From the NCBI GenBank assembly GCA_963788935.1, contig CAWBIM010000008.1, positions 62,001 to 126,000 of the forward strand: a DNA stretch of 64,000 nt. Direction: 5' to 3'. Source of the DNA: JAOPZW01 sp963788935 (GTDB lineage Bacteria > Actinomycetota > Thermoleophilia > Solirubrobacterales > Solirubrobacteraceae). The position numbers were made by a program, and so were the translations under genes. The notes beneath the pieces were generated by a model. It saw only the letters and a program-made list of their open reading frames with translations, did no database searches and was not told the origin of the DNA. Below are positions 52,794-61,135 of the stretch, in pieces. How positions within the stretch are numbered: the stretch's first letter is position 1; the number at the start of each line of letters is the position of its first letter.

Positions 52794-52829
52794 CGAAGGG
52801 CGCCGGGAGAACACTCCCGACGCCCTTCG
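52794..52829. terminator. hairpin CGAAGGGCG/CGCCCTTCG
   Basis: A 9-base stem with an inner GGAG/CTCC helix, spanning 36 bases. It lacks a T-tract on either strand. It could end a small leftward transcript starting near 53025, or protect its 3' end. Confidence 0.4.
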
Positions 52830-52954
52830 GAGACTTCAATCAACTGGACTCTGATGCGGCCCGCGCGCGACGTACAAGGCCGGTGGGACCAGTCCGGCGC
52901 CGCGCGAGGGGGTGGCCCGGTGTGGATTCGCTGGACGGATCCAGCCTGTCCGAC

Positions 52955-53011
52955 CTAGCGGCCGGCCACCTCCAGGGTCCCGCAAAAACTAGAACTACTT
53001 ATACGGACCAC
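52955..53011 (-). other. possible 18-residue leader-like ORF with strong ribosome site
   Basis: After AGAAAGGAGGTGGTCC a GTG inside that motif opens an 18-codon frame reading VVRISSSSFCGTLEVAGR, ending TAG. It has a run of codons rare for this DNA (ATA AGT AGT TCT AGT TTT). The GTG is too close to the ribosome site for standard initiation, so whether it is translated is uncertain. No downstream leftward gene exists for it to regulate. Confidence 0.25.
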
Positions 53012-53028
53012 CTCCTTTCTCTGGTGAT
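53006..53028 (-). promoter_or_regulatory. ribosome-site hairpin complementary to the 16S tail
   Basis: On the minus strand GATCACC pairs with GGTGGTC (one U-G pair), presenting AGAAAGGA in the loop. The plus strand GGACCACCTCCTTTCT (53005-53020) matches the usual 3' end of 16S rRNA at 15 of 16 positions. TATTTT (53032-53037) lies just upstream on the minus strand as a possible -10. Confidence 0.4.
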
Positions 53029-53095
53029 CGAAAAATAGCACCGACGGACGACGTCCCCTAGAGGCGAATTCGGAACCCGTCGCGGACGAACACAA

Positions 53096-53117
53096 ACGGG
53101 CGCCCGAGGGCGCCCGT
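53096..53117 (-). terminator. gyrA transcription terminator
   Basis: A perfect 10-base-pair stem (ACGGGCGCCC with GGGCGCCCGT) lies 40 bases after the gyrA stop on the minus strand. It is followed by TTTGTGTT, a U-rich tract. This is a good intrinsic terminator for the gyrase genes. Confidence 0.75.
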
Positions 53118-53156
53118 CGCGGTCCGTTCGTGCTGGATTCCGACCGGTTCGCCGGC

Positions 53157-55838
53157 TCAGATCTCCTCGTCGGGATCGGCCCCGTCGCTCGCGTCGGACT
53201 CGGGGTCGGTGAGGTCGAGCTTCGCGTCGTCCTCGACGTCCGGTCCGACCGCGTCGACGAGCGCCGCGCCGTTGCTGCCGGCATCGCCGTGGCCGGGCAG
53301 GGTCGCGCCCTCGCCCGCGCCGGCGGAGAGCTCCACCGGCCCCTCGGCGAGCTCGGCGTCGCTGACGGCCGCGGCCGTCGTGCCCTCGGACTCGACCACC
53401 AGCGCGACCGCGGACACGCGGTCGTCCTCGCGCACGTTCATCAGCGTGACGCCCTGCGCCGCGCGCCCGGTCTGGCGGATCCCGCGGACGTTCGTGCGCT
53501 GGACCATGCCCTCCTGGGAGATGAAGAGGAGCTCCTGGTGCGGGCGGACGACGAGCGCCGCGGCCAGGCCGCCGCGCTTCTCGGAGAACTTGATCGTCTG
53601 CACGCCCTTCGCCCCGCGCGAGGTCTTGCGGTACTCGCTGACCGGCGTGCGCTTGCCGAAGCCGTTCTCGGTGACGACGAGCATCTCCTGGTCGTCGCGC
53701 GCGACGTCCATCGCGAGGACCTCGTTGCCCTTGCCGCTGATGTTCATCCCGCGCACGCCGCCGGTGGCCCGGCCCATCGCGCGGGCCTCCGCCTCCTCGA
53801 AGCGAACCGCGAGGCCCTCCTTGGAGACCATCAGGATCTCCTCGCCGGGGTCGACGCGCCGCACGGCGACGAGCTCGTCATCGTCGCGGATGTTGATCGC
53901 GATGATGCCGTCGGCCTTGATCGGCGTGTTGTACTCGGTGAAGTTCGTCTTCTTGACGACGCCGTTCTTCGTCGCGAACACGAGGTACTCGGCCTCGGCG
54001 AAGTCGCGCGTGGAGAGCACGGACTGGATCCGCTCGCCGTCGCGCAGCGGGAGGACGTTCACGAGCGCGCGGCCCTTGGCCGTCCGCGACGCCTCGGGCA
54101 GCTCGTAGACCTTCGAGCGGTACACCTTGCCGCGGTTGGAGAAGAACAGCAGGAAGTCATGCGACGAGCACACGAAGAGGTGCTCGATGAAGTCGCCGTC
54201 CTTCATGTCCATCCCGGTCACGCCGACGCCCCCGCGCCGCTGCTTGCGGTAGGTGGCCAGCGGCAGCGACTTGATGTAGCCGGACTTCGTGATCGTGATG
54301 ACCATCTGCTGGTCGGCGATCAGGTCCTCGATGTCGATCTCGTCCGCGGAGGCCGTGATCTCCGTGCGCCGCTCGTCGGCGAAGCGCTCGGCGATCTCGA
54401 GGAGCTCCTCCTTGATGATCGCGAGCACGCGGTCCTCGTCGCCGAGGATCTCGCGCAGCTCGCGGATGCGCTCGGTCTTGTCGGCGTGCTCGTTCTTGAT
54501 CGCGTCCGACTCGAGCGCGGTCAGCTGGGCCAGGCGCAGGTCGAGGATCGCGGTCGCCTGGATCATCGTCAGGCCGAAGCGCTCCATCAGCTCGCCGCGG
54601 GCGCTCTCGCGGTCGCGCGACGCGCGGATGAGCTCGATGATCGCGTCGAGGTTGTCGAGCGCGATCAGCAGGCCCTCGAGGATGTGGACGCGGGCCTCGA
54701 GGACGCTGAGCTCGTGCTTCGTGCGCCGGACGACGACCTCGCGCTGATGGTCGACGTACGCGTGGATGACCTCGCGCAGCGCCAGCGTGCGCGGCACGCC
54801 GTCGACGAGCGCGACGGTGTTCACGCCGAACGTCGTCTGCATCGGCGTGTGCTTGTAGAGCTTGTTGAGCACGACCTTCGGCAGGGCGTCGCGCTTGAGC
54901 TCGATGACGAGCCGCATGCCGTTGCGGTCGGACTCGTCGCGGATGTCGGAGATCTCGGGGATCTTCTTCTCGTGGACGAGGTCGGCGATCTTCTGGATCA
55001 GGCCGCCGTCGCCGCCCTTCTTCACCGCGAACGGCAGCTCGGTGACGACGAGCGACTCCTTGCCCTGCGAGAGCGGCTCGATGTGCGCGCGCGCCTGCAC
55101 GCGCACGCGGCCGCGCCCGGTCTCGTAGGCGTCGCGGATGCCCTGCAGGCCGAGGATCGTGCCGCCGGTCGGGAAGTCCGGGCCCTTGATGTACTGCATG
55201 AGGCCGTCGAGCGTGATGCTCGGGTTGTCGATGTACGCGACGACCGCGTCGGTGACCTCGCGCAGGTTGTGCGGCGGGATGTTCGTGGCCATGCCGACCG
55301 CGATGCCCGACGAGCCGTTGACCAGCAGGTTCGGGAACCGCGCCGGCAGGACGACCGGCTCCTGCTTGTTGCCGTCGTAGTTCGGGACGAAGTCGACCGT
55401 GTCCATGTCGAGGTCGCGCAGCATCTCCTGCGCGAGCCGCGTCAGGCGCGCCTCCGTGTACCGCATGGCCGCGGCCGGGTCGTCGTCGATCGAGCCGAAG
55501 TTGCCCTGGCCGTCGACGAGCGGGTAGCGCATCGAGAAGTCCTGCGCGAGGCGCACGAGCGCGTCGTAGATCGCCGAGTCGCCGTGCGGGTGGTAGTTGC
55601 CCATCACCTCGCCGACGATGCGGGCGCACTTCGCGTACGGGCGCGTCGGCCCGAGCCCCATGTCGGACATGCCGTACAGGACCCGCCGGTGGACCGGCTT
55701 GAGCCCGTCGCGCACGTCGGGCAGCGCGCGCCCGACGATGACCGACATGGCGTAGTCGAGATACGCACTGCGCATCTCGTCCTCGAGAGCGCGCGGCTCG
55801 ATGTTGCCGCCACCGATGATGTCGGTACCGCCTGCCAC
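53157..55838 (-). CDS. gyrA: DNA gyrase subunit A
   Basis: 893-residue breakage-reunion subunit of DNA gyrase. It begins with EDEMRSAYLDYAMSVIVGRALPDVRDGLKPVHRRVLYGM, has the PHGDSAIYDALVRLAQ segment of the quinolone pocket and the active-site tyrosine in MRYTEARL (Tyr127). The GyrA box KQRRGGVG marks the C-terminal DNA-wrapping domain with blade repeats (e.g. LLFISQEGMVQRTNVRGIRQTGRAAQGVTLMNV). The tail is acidic (ESDASDGADPDEEI). The pocket has Ser in the GDSA position, predicting quinolone sensitivity by analogy. It follows gyrB by 34 bases and is fully intact. Confidence 0.97.
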   Translation of the reverse strand: MAGGTDIIGGGNIEPRALEDEMRSAYLDYAMSVIVGRALPDVRDGLKPVHRRVLYGMSDMGLGPTRPYAKCARIVGEVMGNYHPHGDSAIYDALVRLAQDFSMRYPLVDGQGNFGSIDDDPAAAMRYTEARLTRLAQEMLRDLDMDTVDFVPNYDGNKQEPVVLPARFPNLLVNGSSGIAVGMATNIPPHNLREVTDAVVAYIDNPSITLDGLMQYIKGPDFPTGGTILGLQGIRDAYETGRGRVRVQARAHIEPLSQGKESLVVTELPFAVKKGGDGGLIQKIADLVHEKKIPEISDIRDESDRNGMRLVIELKRDALPKVVLNKLYKHTPMQTTFGVNTVALVDGVPRTLALREVIHAYVDHQREVVVRRTKHELSVLEARVHILEGLLIALDNLDAIIELIRASRDRESARGELMERFGLTMIQATAILDLRLAQLTALESDAIKNEHADKTERIRELREILGDEDRVLAIIKEELLEIAERFADERRTEITASADEIDIEDLIADQQMVITITKSGYIKSLPLATYRKQRRGGVGVTGMDMKDGDFIEHLFVCSSHDFLLFFSNRGKVYRSKVYELPEASRTAKGRALVNVLPLRDGERIQSVLSTRDFAEAEYLVFATKNGVVKKTNFTEYNTPIKADGIIAINIRDDDELVAVRRVDPGEEILMVSKEGLAVRFEEAEARAMGRATGGVRGMNISGKGNEVLAMDVARDDQEMLVVTENGFGKRTPVSEYRKTSRGAKGVQTIKFSEKRGGLAAALVVRPHQELLFISQEGMVQRTNVRGIRQTGRAAQGVTLMNVREDDRVSAVALVVESEGTTAAAVSDAELAEGPVELSAGAGEGATLPGHGDAGSNGAALVDAVGPDVEDDAKLDLTDPESDASDGADPDEEI

Positions 55839-55872
55839 TACGCCACCTCCTTCCTACCGTCGCTCGCCGGCA

Positions 55873-58295
55873 TCAGACGTCGATCTGCGCCGCGAGCGCG
55901 TTGTCTTCGATGAAGCGGCGCCGGTACTCGACGACCTCGCCCATCAGCTTCGAGAACAGCATCTCCGCCTCCGCCGCGTCCTCGATGGACACCTGCTGCG
56001 AGCGTGCGCGTCTCCGGATCCATCGTCGTCTCGCGCAGCTGGCTCGGAGTTCATCTCGCCGAGGCCCTTGAAGCGGTTGAGGCCGACGCCCGGCTGCTTG
56101 CGGACCGTGTCGAGCACGGCGTTGCGCAGCGCCTCGAACGACAGCGCCTCCTCGGTCTTGTCCGCCGAGCGTCACGGTGAACGGCGGCACGCCGGCCGAC
56201 TCGACGAGCGCCGCGTGCACCCGCAGGAAGCTGCGGTACTCCGGGCGCCTCGAACAGCTCGCGGCGGATGCGGTGGGTCCGGGCCAGGCCGGTCTTCGTC
56301 TCGACCGCGCGGACGCGGAACGTCGTCTCGTCCTGCTCGAGCGACCTGCGTCGTGAAGACGGCGCCGTCCTCGATCTCGCGCGAGAGCAGCCGCAGCGCC
56401 TCCTCGGCCGTCTCGACGCCTTCGTCGAGGAGCGAGGACTCCTCGAGGAACCCGACGACCTCGTGGCCGTACTCGGCGCGCAGCGCGCTCGCCCAGCCCT
56501 CGTACTGCTTGCGCTGGCGCGTGTACTTCTGCCAGCGGGCCTCCGTCAGCTTGAACGGCTTGTTGTAGCGGTCGAAGATCTGGATCCGGTCGAACTTGTC
56601 GGAGAGGAGGACCTCCTCGAGCTCCGACTCCTTCTCGATGTAGCGCTCGTTGCGGCCCTGCTTGAGCTTGTAGAGCGGCGGCTTGGCGATGTAGACGTAG
56701 CCGGCCTCGATCAGGTCCTTCATCTCGCGGAACAGCAGGGTCAGGATGAGCGTCCGGATGTGGGCGCCGTCCACGTCGGCGTCCGTCATGAGGATCACCT
56801 TGTGGTAGCGGGCGCGCTCGAGGTCGAACTCGTCGCGCACGCCGGTGCCGATCGCGGTGATCAGCGCCTGGACCTCCTCGTTGCGCAGGACCTTGTCGAT
56901 CCGCGCGCGCTCGACGTTGAGGATCTTGCCGCGCAGCGGCAGCACCGCCTGCGTGTTGCGGTCGCGGCCCTGCTTGGCCGAGCCGCCGGCGGAGTCGCCC
57001 TCGACGATGAAGATCTCGCTCAGCGACCGGGTCCTTCACCGAGCAGTCGGCGAGCTTGCCCGGCAGGCGCGAGTTCTCGAGCGCGCTCTTGCGCCGCGTG
57101 AGGTCGCGCGCCTTGCGCGCGGCCGACCGCGCCTGCGACGGCCGAGACCGCCTTGCGGATGATCTGCGCGCGCCTCGGCCGGGTTCTCCTCGAGGAACTC
57201 GGCGAGCTTCTGGTTGACGATCGACGCGACGAAGCCCTCCATGCCCGGGTTGCCGAGCTTCGTCTTCGTCTGCCCCTCGAACTGCGGGTCGGCGAGCTTC
57301 GCCGAGATCGACCGCGGTCAGCCCCTCGCGCACGTCCTCGCCGGTGAGGTTGTCGTCCTTCTCCTTGAGCTCGCCCTTCTCGCGCGCGTAGCGGTTGAGC
57401 GTGCGGGTCAGGGCCGAGCGGAAGCCCGGAGAGGTGCGAGCCGCCCTCGTGGGTGTTGATGTTGTTCGCGAACGAGAACACGGCCTCCTGGTAGGAGGAG
57501 TTCCACTGCAGCGCGACCTCGACCGCGCCCTCGCTGGCTCTCGCCCTCGAAGAAGACGACCTTCTTCTGGATCGGCTCCTTGCCCTCGTTGAGGTAGCGG
57601 ACGAAGTCCTCGATCCCGCCCTCGTACTGGAACTCGACGCGGTTGCCGCCGCTGCGCTCGTCGGTCAGCGTGATCCGCAGGCCGCGGGTGAGGAACGCCG
57701 TCTCGCGCAGGCGCTGCTCGAGGATCGAGAAGTCGAAGTCGAGCGTCTCGAAGATGTCGGCGTCCGGGAGGAAGCTGATCGTCGTGCCGGTCTCGCTCCG
57801 TCGCCTCGCCCTTGCGGACGTCGTAGCGCGGGGCGCCGCGGTCGTACTCCTGGGTCCAGACCGCGCCGTCGCGGCGGACCTCGGCCTTGACCGTCTCGCT
57901 CAGCGCGTTGACGACGGACACGCCCGACGCCGTGCAGGCCGCCGGACACCTTGTAGCCGCCGCCGTCGCCGAACTTGCCGCCGGCGTGCAGGACGGTGAG
58001 CACGATCTCGAGCGCCGGGCGCCCCTCCTTCTCCATCGTCGCGACCGGGATGCCGCGGCCGTCGTCGACGACCGTGACGGAGTTGTCGGGGTGGATGGAT
58101 GACGTCGACGGACGTCGCATGGCCGGCCAGCGCCTCGTCGACGGAGTTGTCGACCACCTCGTAGACGAGGTGGTGGAGGCCGCGCATGCCGGTGGACCCG
58201 ATGTACATGCCGGGGCGCTTGCGGACGGCTTCGAGACCCTCGAGGACGGTGATGTCCTGAGCGTCGTATGTCCTGGTTTCCCTGTCCTGCGCCAT
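55873..58295 (-). CDS. gyrB: DNA gyrase subunit B, frame broken by 14 single-base insertions
   Basis: ATPase subunit of gyrase. The start MAQDRETRTYDAQDITVLEGLEAVRKRPGMYIGSTG is complete, followed by VVDNSVDEALAGH, VDDGRGIPV and the TOPRIM motifs EGDSAGGSAKQGRDR, PLRGKILNVE and DADVDGAHIRTLILTL, ending EDNALAAQIDV. The frame moves 14 times (near 58097, 57924, 57796, 57536, 57427, 57310, 57170, 57133, 57027, 56343, 56242, 56168, 56042, 56000). Every shift fits one extra base, and removing them gives 802 codons of gyrase without any missense damage. The repaired protein has the long insertion between TOPRIM and GLGEMN known from E. coli-type GyrB. Confidence 0.9.
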
Positions 58296-58318
58296 GTGCC
58301 TCCGAAAGACGTGAAAAA

Positions 58319-58351
58319 CCCCGACCTGGGCGAGCCGACTCCCAGCCGGGG
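58319..58351 (-). terminator. intrinsic-terminator-like hairpin in the gyrB leader
   Basis: On the minus strand CCCCGGCTGGG and CCCAGGTCGGGG form a stem with a small bulge and a ten-base loop, followed directly by TTTTT (58314-58318). It lies only 19 bases before the gyrB ATG, with the sole promoter candidate upstream of it. It can end upstream transcription from dnaA-dciA or attenuate gyrB. Confidence 0.65.
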
Positions 58352-58373
58352 CGCTAGTGACTTATGGATACAA

Positions 58374-58401
58374 ATGATAGCAGACAGGGGTGTCTCCCCT
58401 G
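58374..58401 (-). promoter_or_regulatory. gyrB promoter with extended -10 and inverted repeat
   Basis: The minus strand reads TGCTATCAT, an extended -10 (TGnTATCAT). A 6-base inverted repeat CAGGGG-AGACA-CCCCTG at 58385-58401 covers the -35 position, where no TTGACA-like hexamer is seen. The repeat could be an activator or repressor site. Confidence 0.5.
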
Positions 58402-58459
58402 ACCACCACACTGTGTCGAAAGTCCTGCAAATCCGCACAAAATATGTGACGGTCAGAAC

Positions 58460-58771
58460 TCATCCCGACCACCCTCGCGCAGACACCGCCTGACAGCGCA
58501 TCGAACGCACCTCACCGCTGTCGAGCACGGCGTTGAGCGCCGCGACGAGATCCGGCGCCATGAGGTCGAGTTCCTGGGCCCAGACGGCCGACGAACAGGT
58601 CACGACGAGCACCCCGTCGCGCTCTCCGGTCGGCTCCGCCTGGGCGGCCACGACGTCGCCCACGGCGTGCGGCCAGACGCGCTGGACCTCGGCCAGCAGG
58701 GTCAGCGGCGCGAGCCGGTCGGCGAGCGCCGCGATGGCGGGCCCGACGGCGCGGGGCTGGCGGCGCCTCAT
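58460..58771 (-). CDS. dciA: DciA-type (DUF721) protein
   Basis: 103-residue DUF721 protein. The segment IAALADRLAPLTLLAEVQRVWPHAVGDVVAAQAEPTGERDGVLVVTCSSAVWAQELDLMAPDLVAALNAVL shows the family pattern (W..VG..V, L.V.C.S..WA.EL). DciA proteins load or assist the replicative helicase DnaB in bacteria lacking DnaC/DnaI, which fits its place after recF. The ATG overlaps the recF stop (ATGA). Function assignment to this particular member is by family and position. Confidence 0.8.
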   Translation of the reverse strand: MRRRQPRAVGPAIAALADRLAPLTLLAEVQRVWPHAVGDVVAAQAEPTGERDGVLVVTCSSAVWAQELDLMAPDLVAALNAVLDSGEVRSMRCQAVSARGWSG

Positions 58772-59880
58772 GCCGCGAGCGCCGGCGTGGCGTCCGCCGC
58801 GACGGTCCCCGGGGTCACGCTCAGCCGGACGACCCCGGGCGCGCCGGCGCCGGGCACGTGGGCGAGGTCGGTCGTCGTGATCACGCTCTGGCCGGAGCCG
58901 CCGATGCGCTCGACGAGCCGCTCGCGGCGCTCGGCGTCGAGCTCGCTCATCACGTCGTCGAGGAGCAGCACCGGCGGCGCGCCCCGCTCCTCCTCGAGCG
59001 CGGCGCGCTCGGCGAGCAGCAGCGCCAGGAGCGCGAGGCGCTGCTCGCCCTGCGAGCCGTAGACGCGCAGCTCGCGGCCGTCGCGCAGGAGCAGGAGCTC
59101 GTCGCGGTGCGGGCCGTGGCCGGTGAACCCGCGATCGAGGTCGGAGTCCAGCCGCTCCGCCAGCTCGGCCGCGAGCTGCTCGGGCGTCTCGGCGTCCGAC
59201 CGCGGGCGGTAGCGCAGCGTCGCGGCGCCGGTGAGCCCGAGCTCGGCGGCGACGGCCGAGAAGCGATCGGTCAGGTAGGCCACGGCCCGCGCGCGGTCGT
59301 CGCGCAGGGCGATGCCGTGGCGGGCGAGCTCGAGGTCCCAGGCCGCGAGCGAGCCGCGCGAGCCCCGGCCGGCACGGATCCGCGCGAGCAGCGCGTTGCG
59401 TTGGGCGAGCGCCTGCGAGTACGCGCGCCGGGTCGCGGTCCGCGACGGCCACAACGCGGCGACGAGCGCGTCCAGGTGGGAGCGGCGCAGCGCCGGCGGG
59501 CCCTTGACGAGCTCGAGGCGGTCGGGGAGGAACACGCTGACCAGCGGGCGCACCGGGGCGTCGAGCAGCCGCTCGACGGGCGCCCCGTCGACCTTCAGCC
59601 GCTTCGCCTCCCCCGGCGCGAAGCCGACGCTCAGCTCGTGGGCGCCGTCGCGGTCGCGGCCCGCCACCTCGACCCGCGCGGCCGCGGCGTCGAAGCGGAC
59701 GACCTCGCGCTCGTTCGACGTCCGGCACGAGCGCCCGGTGCACCCGAAGTACAGCGCCTCGAGGAGGTTCGTCTTGCCCGCACCGTTGGCCCCGTGCATG
59801 ACGGTGAGCCGTTCGCCCAGCGCGACGTCCGCGCTCGCGTACGAGCGGAAGTCGCGCAGGCGCAGGCGGGTGACGAGCAT
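58768..59880 (-). CDS. recF: DNA replication and repair protein RecF
   Basis: 370-residue SMC-like ATPase that loads RecA at gaps in the RecFOR pathway. The N-terminal MLVTRLRLRDFRSYASADVALGERLTVMHGANGAGKTNLLEALYFGCTGRS contains the Walker A motif (29-37). FLPDRLELVKGPPALRRSHLDALVAAL is a RecF signature. The C-terminal signature YGSQGEQRLALLALLLAE and Walker B region VLLLDDVMSELDAERRERLVERI are intact. It starts 16 bases after dnaN and overlaps dciA. Confidence 0.96.
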   Translation of the reverse strand: MLVTRLRLRDFRSYASADVALGERLTVMHGANGAGKTNLLEALYFGCTGRSCRTSNEREVVRFDAAAARVEVAGRDRDGAHELSVGFAPGEAKRLKVDGAPVERLLDAPVRPLVSVFLPDRLELVKGPPALRRSHLDALVAALWPSRTATRRAYSQALAQRNALLARIRAGRGSRGSLAAWDLELARHGIALRDDRARAVAYLTDRFSAVAAELGLTGAATLRYRPRSDAETPEQLAAELAERLDSDLDRGFTGHGPHRDELLLLRDGRELRVYGSQGEQRLALLALLLAERAALEEERGAPPVLLLDDVMSELDAERRERLVERIGGSGQSVITTTDLAHVPGAGAPGVVRLSVTPGTVAADATPALAA

Positions 59881-59896
59881 CAGGCGCCGGCGGTCC

Positions 59897-61012
59897 TCAC
59901 ACGTTCAGCCGGATCGGCATGATCAGGTACAGGAAGCCGCTCGCGTCGGCGGACTCGACGAGGCCGGGCCGCAGCGGGCTGATGAGCTTCAGGACGACGT
60001 CGTCGGCGCCGGCGCTCTCCAGGCCGACGGTGAGGAAGTCCGGGTTGAAGCCGATCTCGAACGGTTCGCCGGCGAACGGGATGGGCAGCGGCTCGCTCGC
60101 CTCGCCGACGTCGGGCGTCTGGGCCGAGACCTTCACCTCGCCCTCGCTGAAGCTCAGCCGCAGCGGGGCGTTCTTCTGGGCCATGAGGCTGATGCGCCGC
60201 ACGACCTCGAGCAGCTCCTCGCGCGAGACCGTGAGCTCGTGCTCGTAGGCCTCGGGCAGGAGCTGACGATAGTTGGGGAACTGGCCGTCGATCAGCCGGC
60301 TCGAGAGCGCGACGCCGCCGACCTCGAAGACGACCTGGTTGGCCCGGACGCCGATGCGGATCTCCTCGACGTCGTCGCGCACCAGGCGCCCGAGCTCCTC
60401 GAGCGCCCGGGCGGGCACGTTGGCCTCGAAGCCGCCCTCCAGCGGGGCCTCGAGCCGGGTCTCCTTCACGCTCAGGCGGTAGGAGTCGGTCGCGACCATC
60501 CGCAGCTCGTCGGCCGACGCCGAGACGAGGATGCCGGTCAGGATCGGGCGCGTCTCGTCGCGGGAGGCCGAGCGCGACACGCGTGCGATCGTGTCGACGA
60601 ACGCCGGCGCCGGCATCGCGACGACCTGGTCGCCGCCCGGCTCGGGCAGCGGGGGGAAGTCCTCGCTGCGCAGCGTGCGGATGTGGAAGCGCGCGGTGCC
60701 GCCGACGATCTCGACGTCCTGCTCGGTGGGCCGCAGCTCGAGCGAGACGTCGCCGCTGCGCAGCGTCCGCACGACGTCGAGGAGCAGACGCGCCGGCAGC
60801 ACCACCGTCCCGGGCCGGTCGATCGTCGCCTGCAGCGGGACGCGCAGGCCGACCTCCATGTCCGTCGCGCGGAGCTCGACGCCGGCGTCGCCGTTGCCGC
60901 CCGCGGCGATCTGCACGCCGGAGAGCGCCTGCACTGCGCTACGGGTCGAGGCGACGCGCGACACGGTCTGCAGCTGGGCGAGCAGCTCGCTCGTCGACGT
61001 CGACAGCTTCAC
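59897..61012 (-). CDS. dnaN: DNA polymerase III subunit beta (sliding clamp)
   Basis: 371-residue beta clamp made of three similar domains. The N-terminus is VKLSTSTSELLAQLQTVSRVASTRSAVQALSGVQIAAGG. The middle has FVDTIARVSRSASRDETRPILTGILVSASADELRMVATDSYRLSVKE. The third domain includes RLIDGQFPNYRQLLPEAYEHELTVSREELLEVVRRISLMAQKNAPLRLSFSEG, and the tail is YLIMPIRLNV. The GTG at 61012 was chosen because GAGGTG lies about eight bases upstream; another GTG at 61021 falls within that site. It lies 123 bases after dnaA in a leftward operon. Confidence 0.95.
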   Translation of the reverse strand: MKLSTSTSELLAQLQTVSRVASTRSAVQALSGVQIAAGGNGDAGVELRATDMEVGLRVPLQATIDRPGTVVLPARLLLDVVRTLRSGDVSLELRPTEQDVEIVGGTARFHIRTLRSEDFPPLPEPGGDQVVAMPAPAFVDTIARVSRSASRDETRPILTGILVSASADELRMVATDSYRLSVKETRLEAPLEGGFEANVPARALEELGRLVRDDVEEIRIGVRANQVVFEVGGVALSSRLIDGQFPNYRQLLPEAYEHELTVSREELLEVVRRISLMAQKNAPLRLSFSEGEVKVSAQTPDVGEASEPLPIPFAGEPFEIGFNPDFLTVGLESAGADDVVLKLISPLRPGLVESADASGFLYLIMPIRLNV

Positions 61013-61135
61013 GATGGACACCTCGAGGAAGGGATCGGAGTCATAGGGGCTGTGGATGTGTGCGCGAGGCCGGAAGTTCCCGCTCGTTGCGGCCGGGCCG
61101 CGCACATCCGCGGTGCATTGAGCCCTCTGAGTCTG
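61013..61135 (-). promoter_or_regulatory. dnaA-dnaN intergenic region
   Basis: About 123 bases between dnaA and dnaN. TGTGGATGT at 61051-61059 resembles a DnaA box (TGTGGATAA) with two mismatches. A perfect array of boxes, typical of many actinobacterial origins in this spacer, is not seen. The spacer may carry a dnaN promoter, but no clear -10/-35 pair was identified. Confidence 0.35.

Larger units (their letters stand above)
52757..53156. other. 400-bp region between repeat copy B and gyrA
   Basis: This region holds no convincing protein gene. It contains a long hairpin (52794-52829), a low-G+C stretch at about 52983-53040 with a TATTTT box and a ribosome-site hairpin on the minus strand, and the gyrA terminator at 53096-53117. 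These parts are described separately. Confidence 0.6.

Noticed and set aside
52320..52960. Several open frames over the repeat copies on both strands
   Set aside because: Their translations are the same repeat in different frames, and ends are set by the repeat itself. No ribosome site or protein-like pattern was seen.
53005..53020. A 16S rRNA fragment
   Set aside because: Only 16 bases match the 3' tail and the upstream sequence does not resemble 16S rRNA. It is better read as a ribosome-site complement.
55873..58295. Programmed frameshifting or a decayed gyrB pseudogene
   Set aside because: Fourteen shifts at unrelated sequences lack slippery motifs, and the protein is otherwise perfect. 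Random decay would also give deletions, stops and missense changes.
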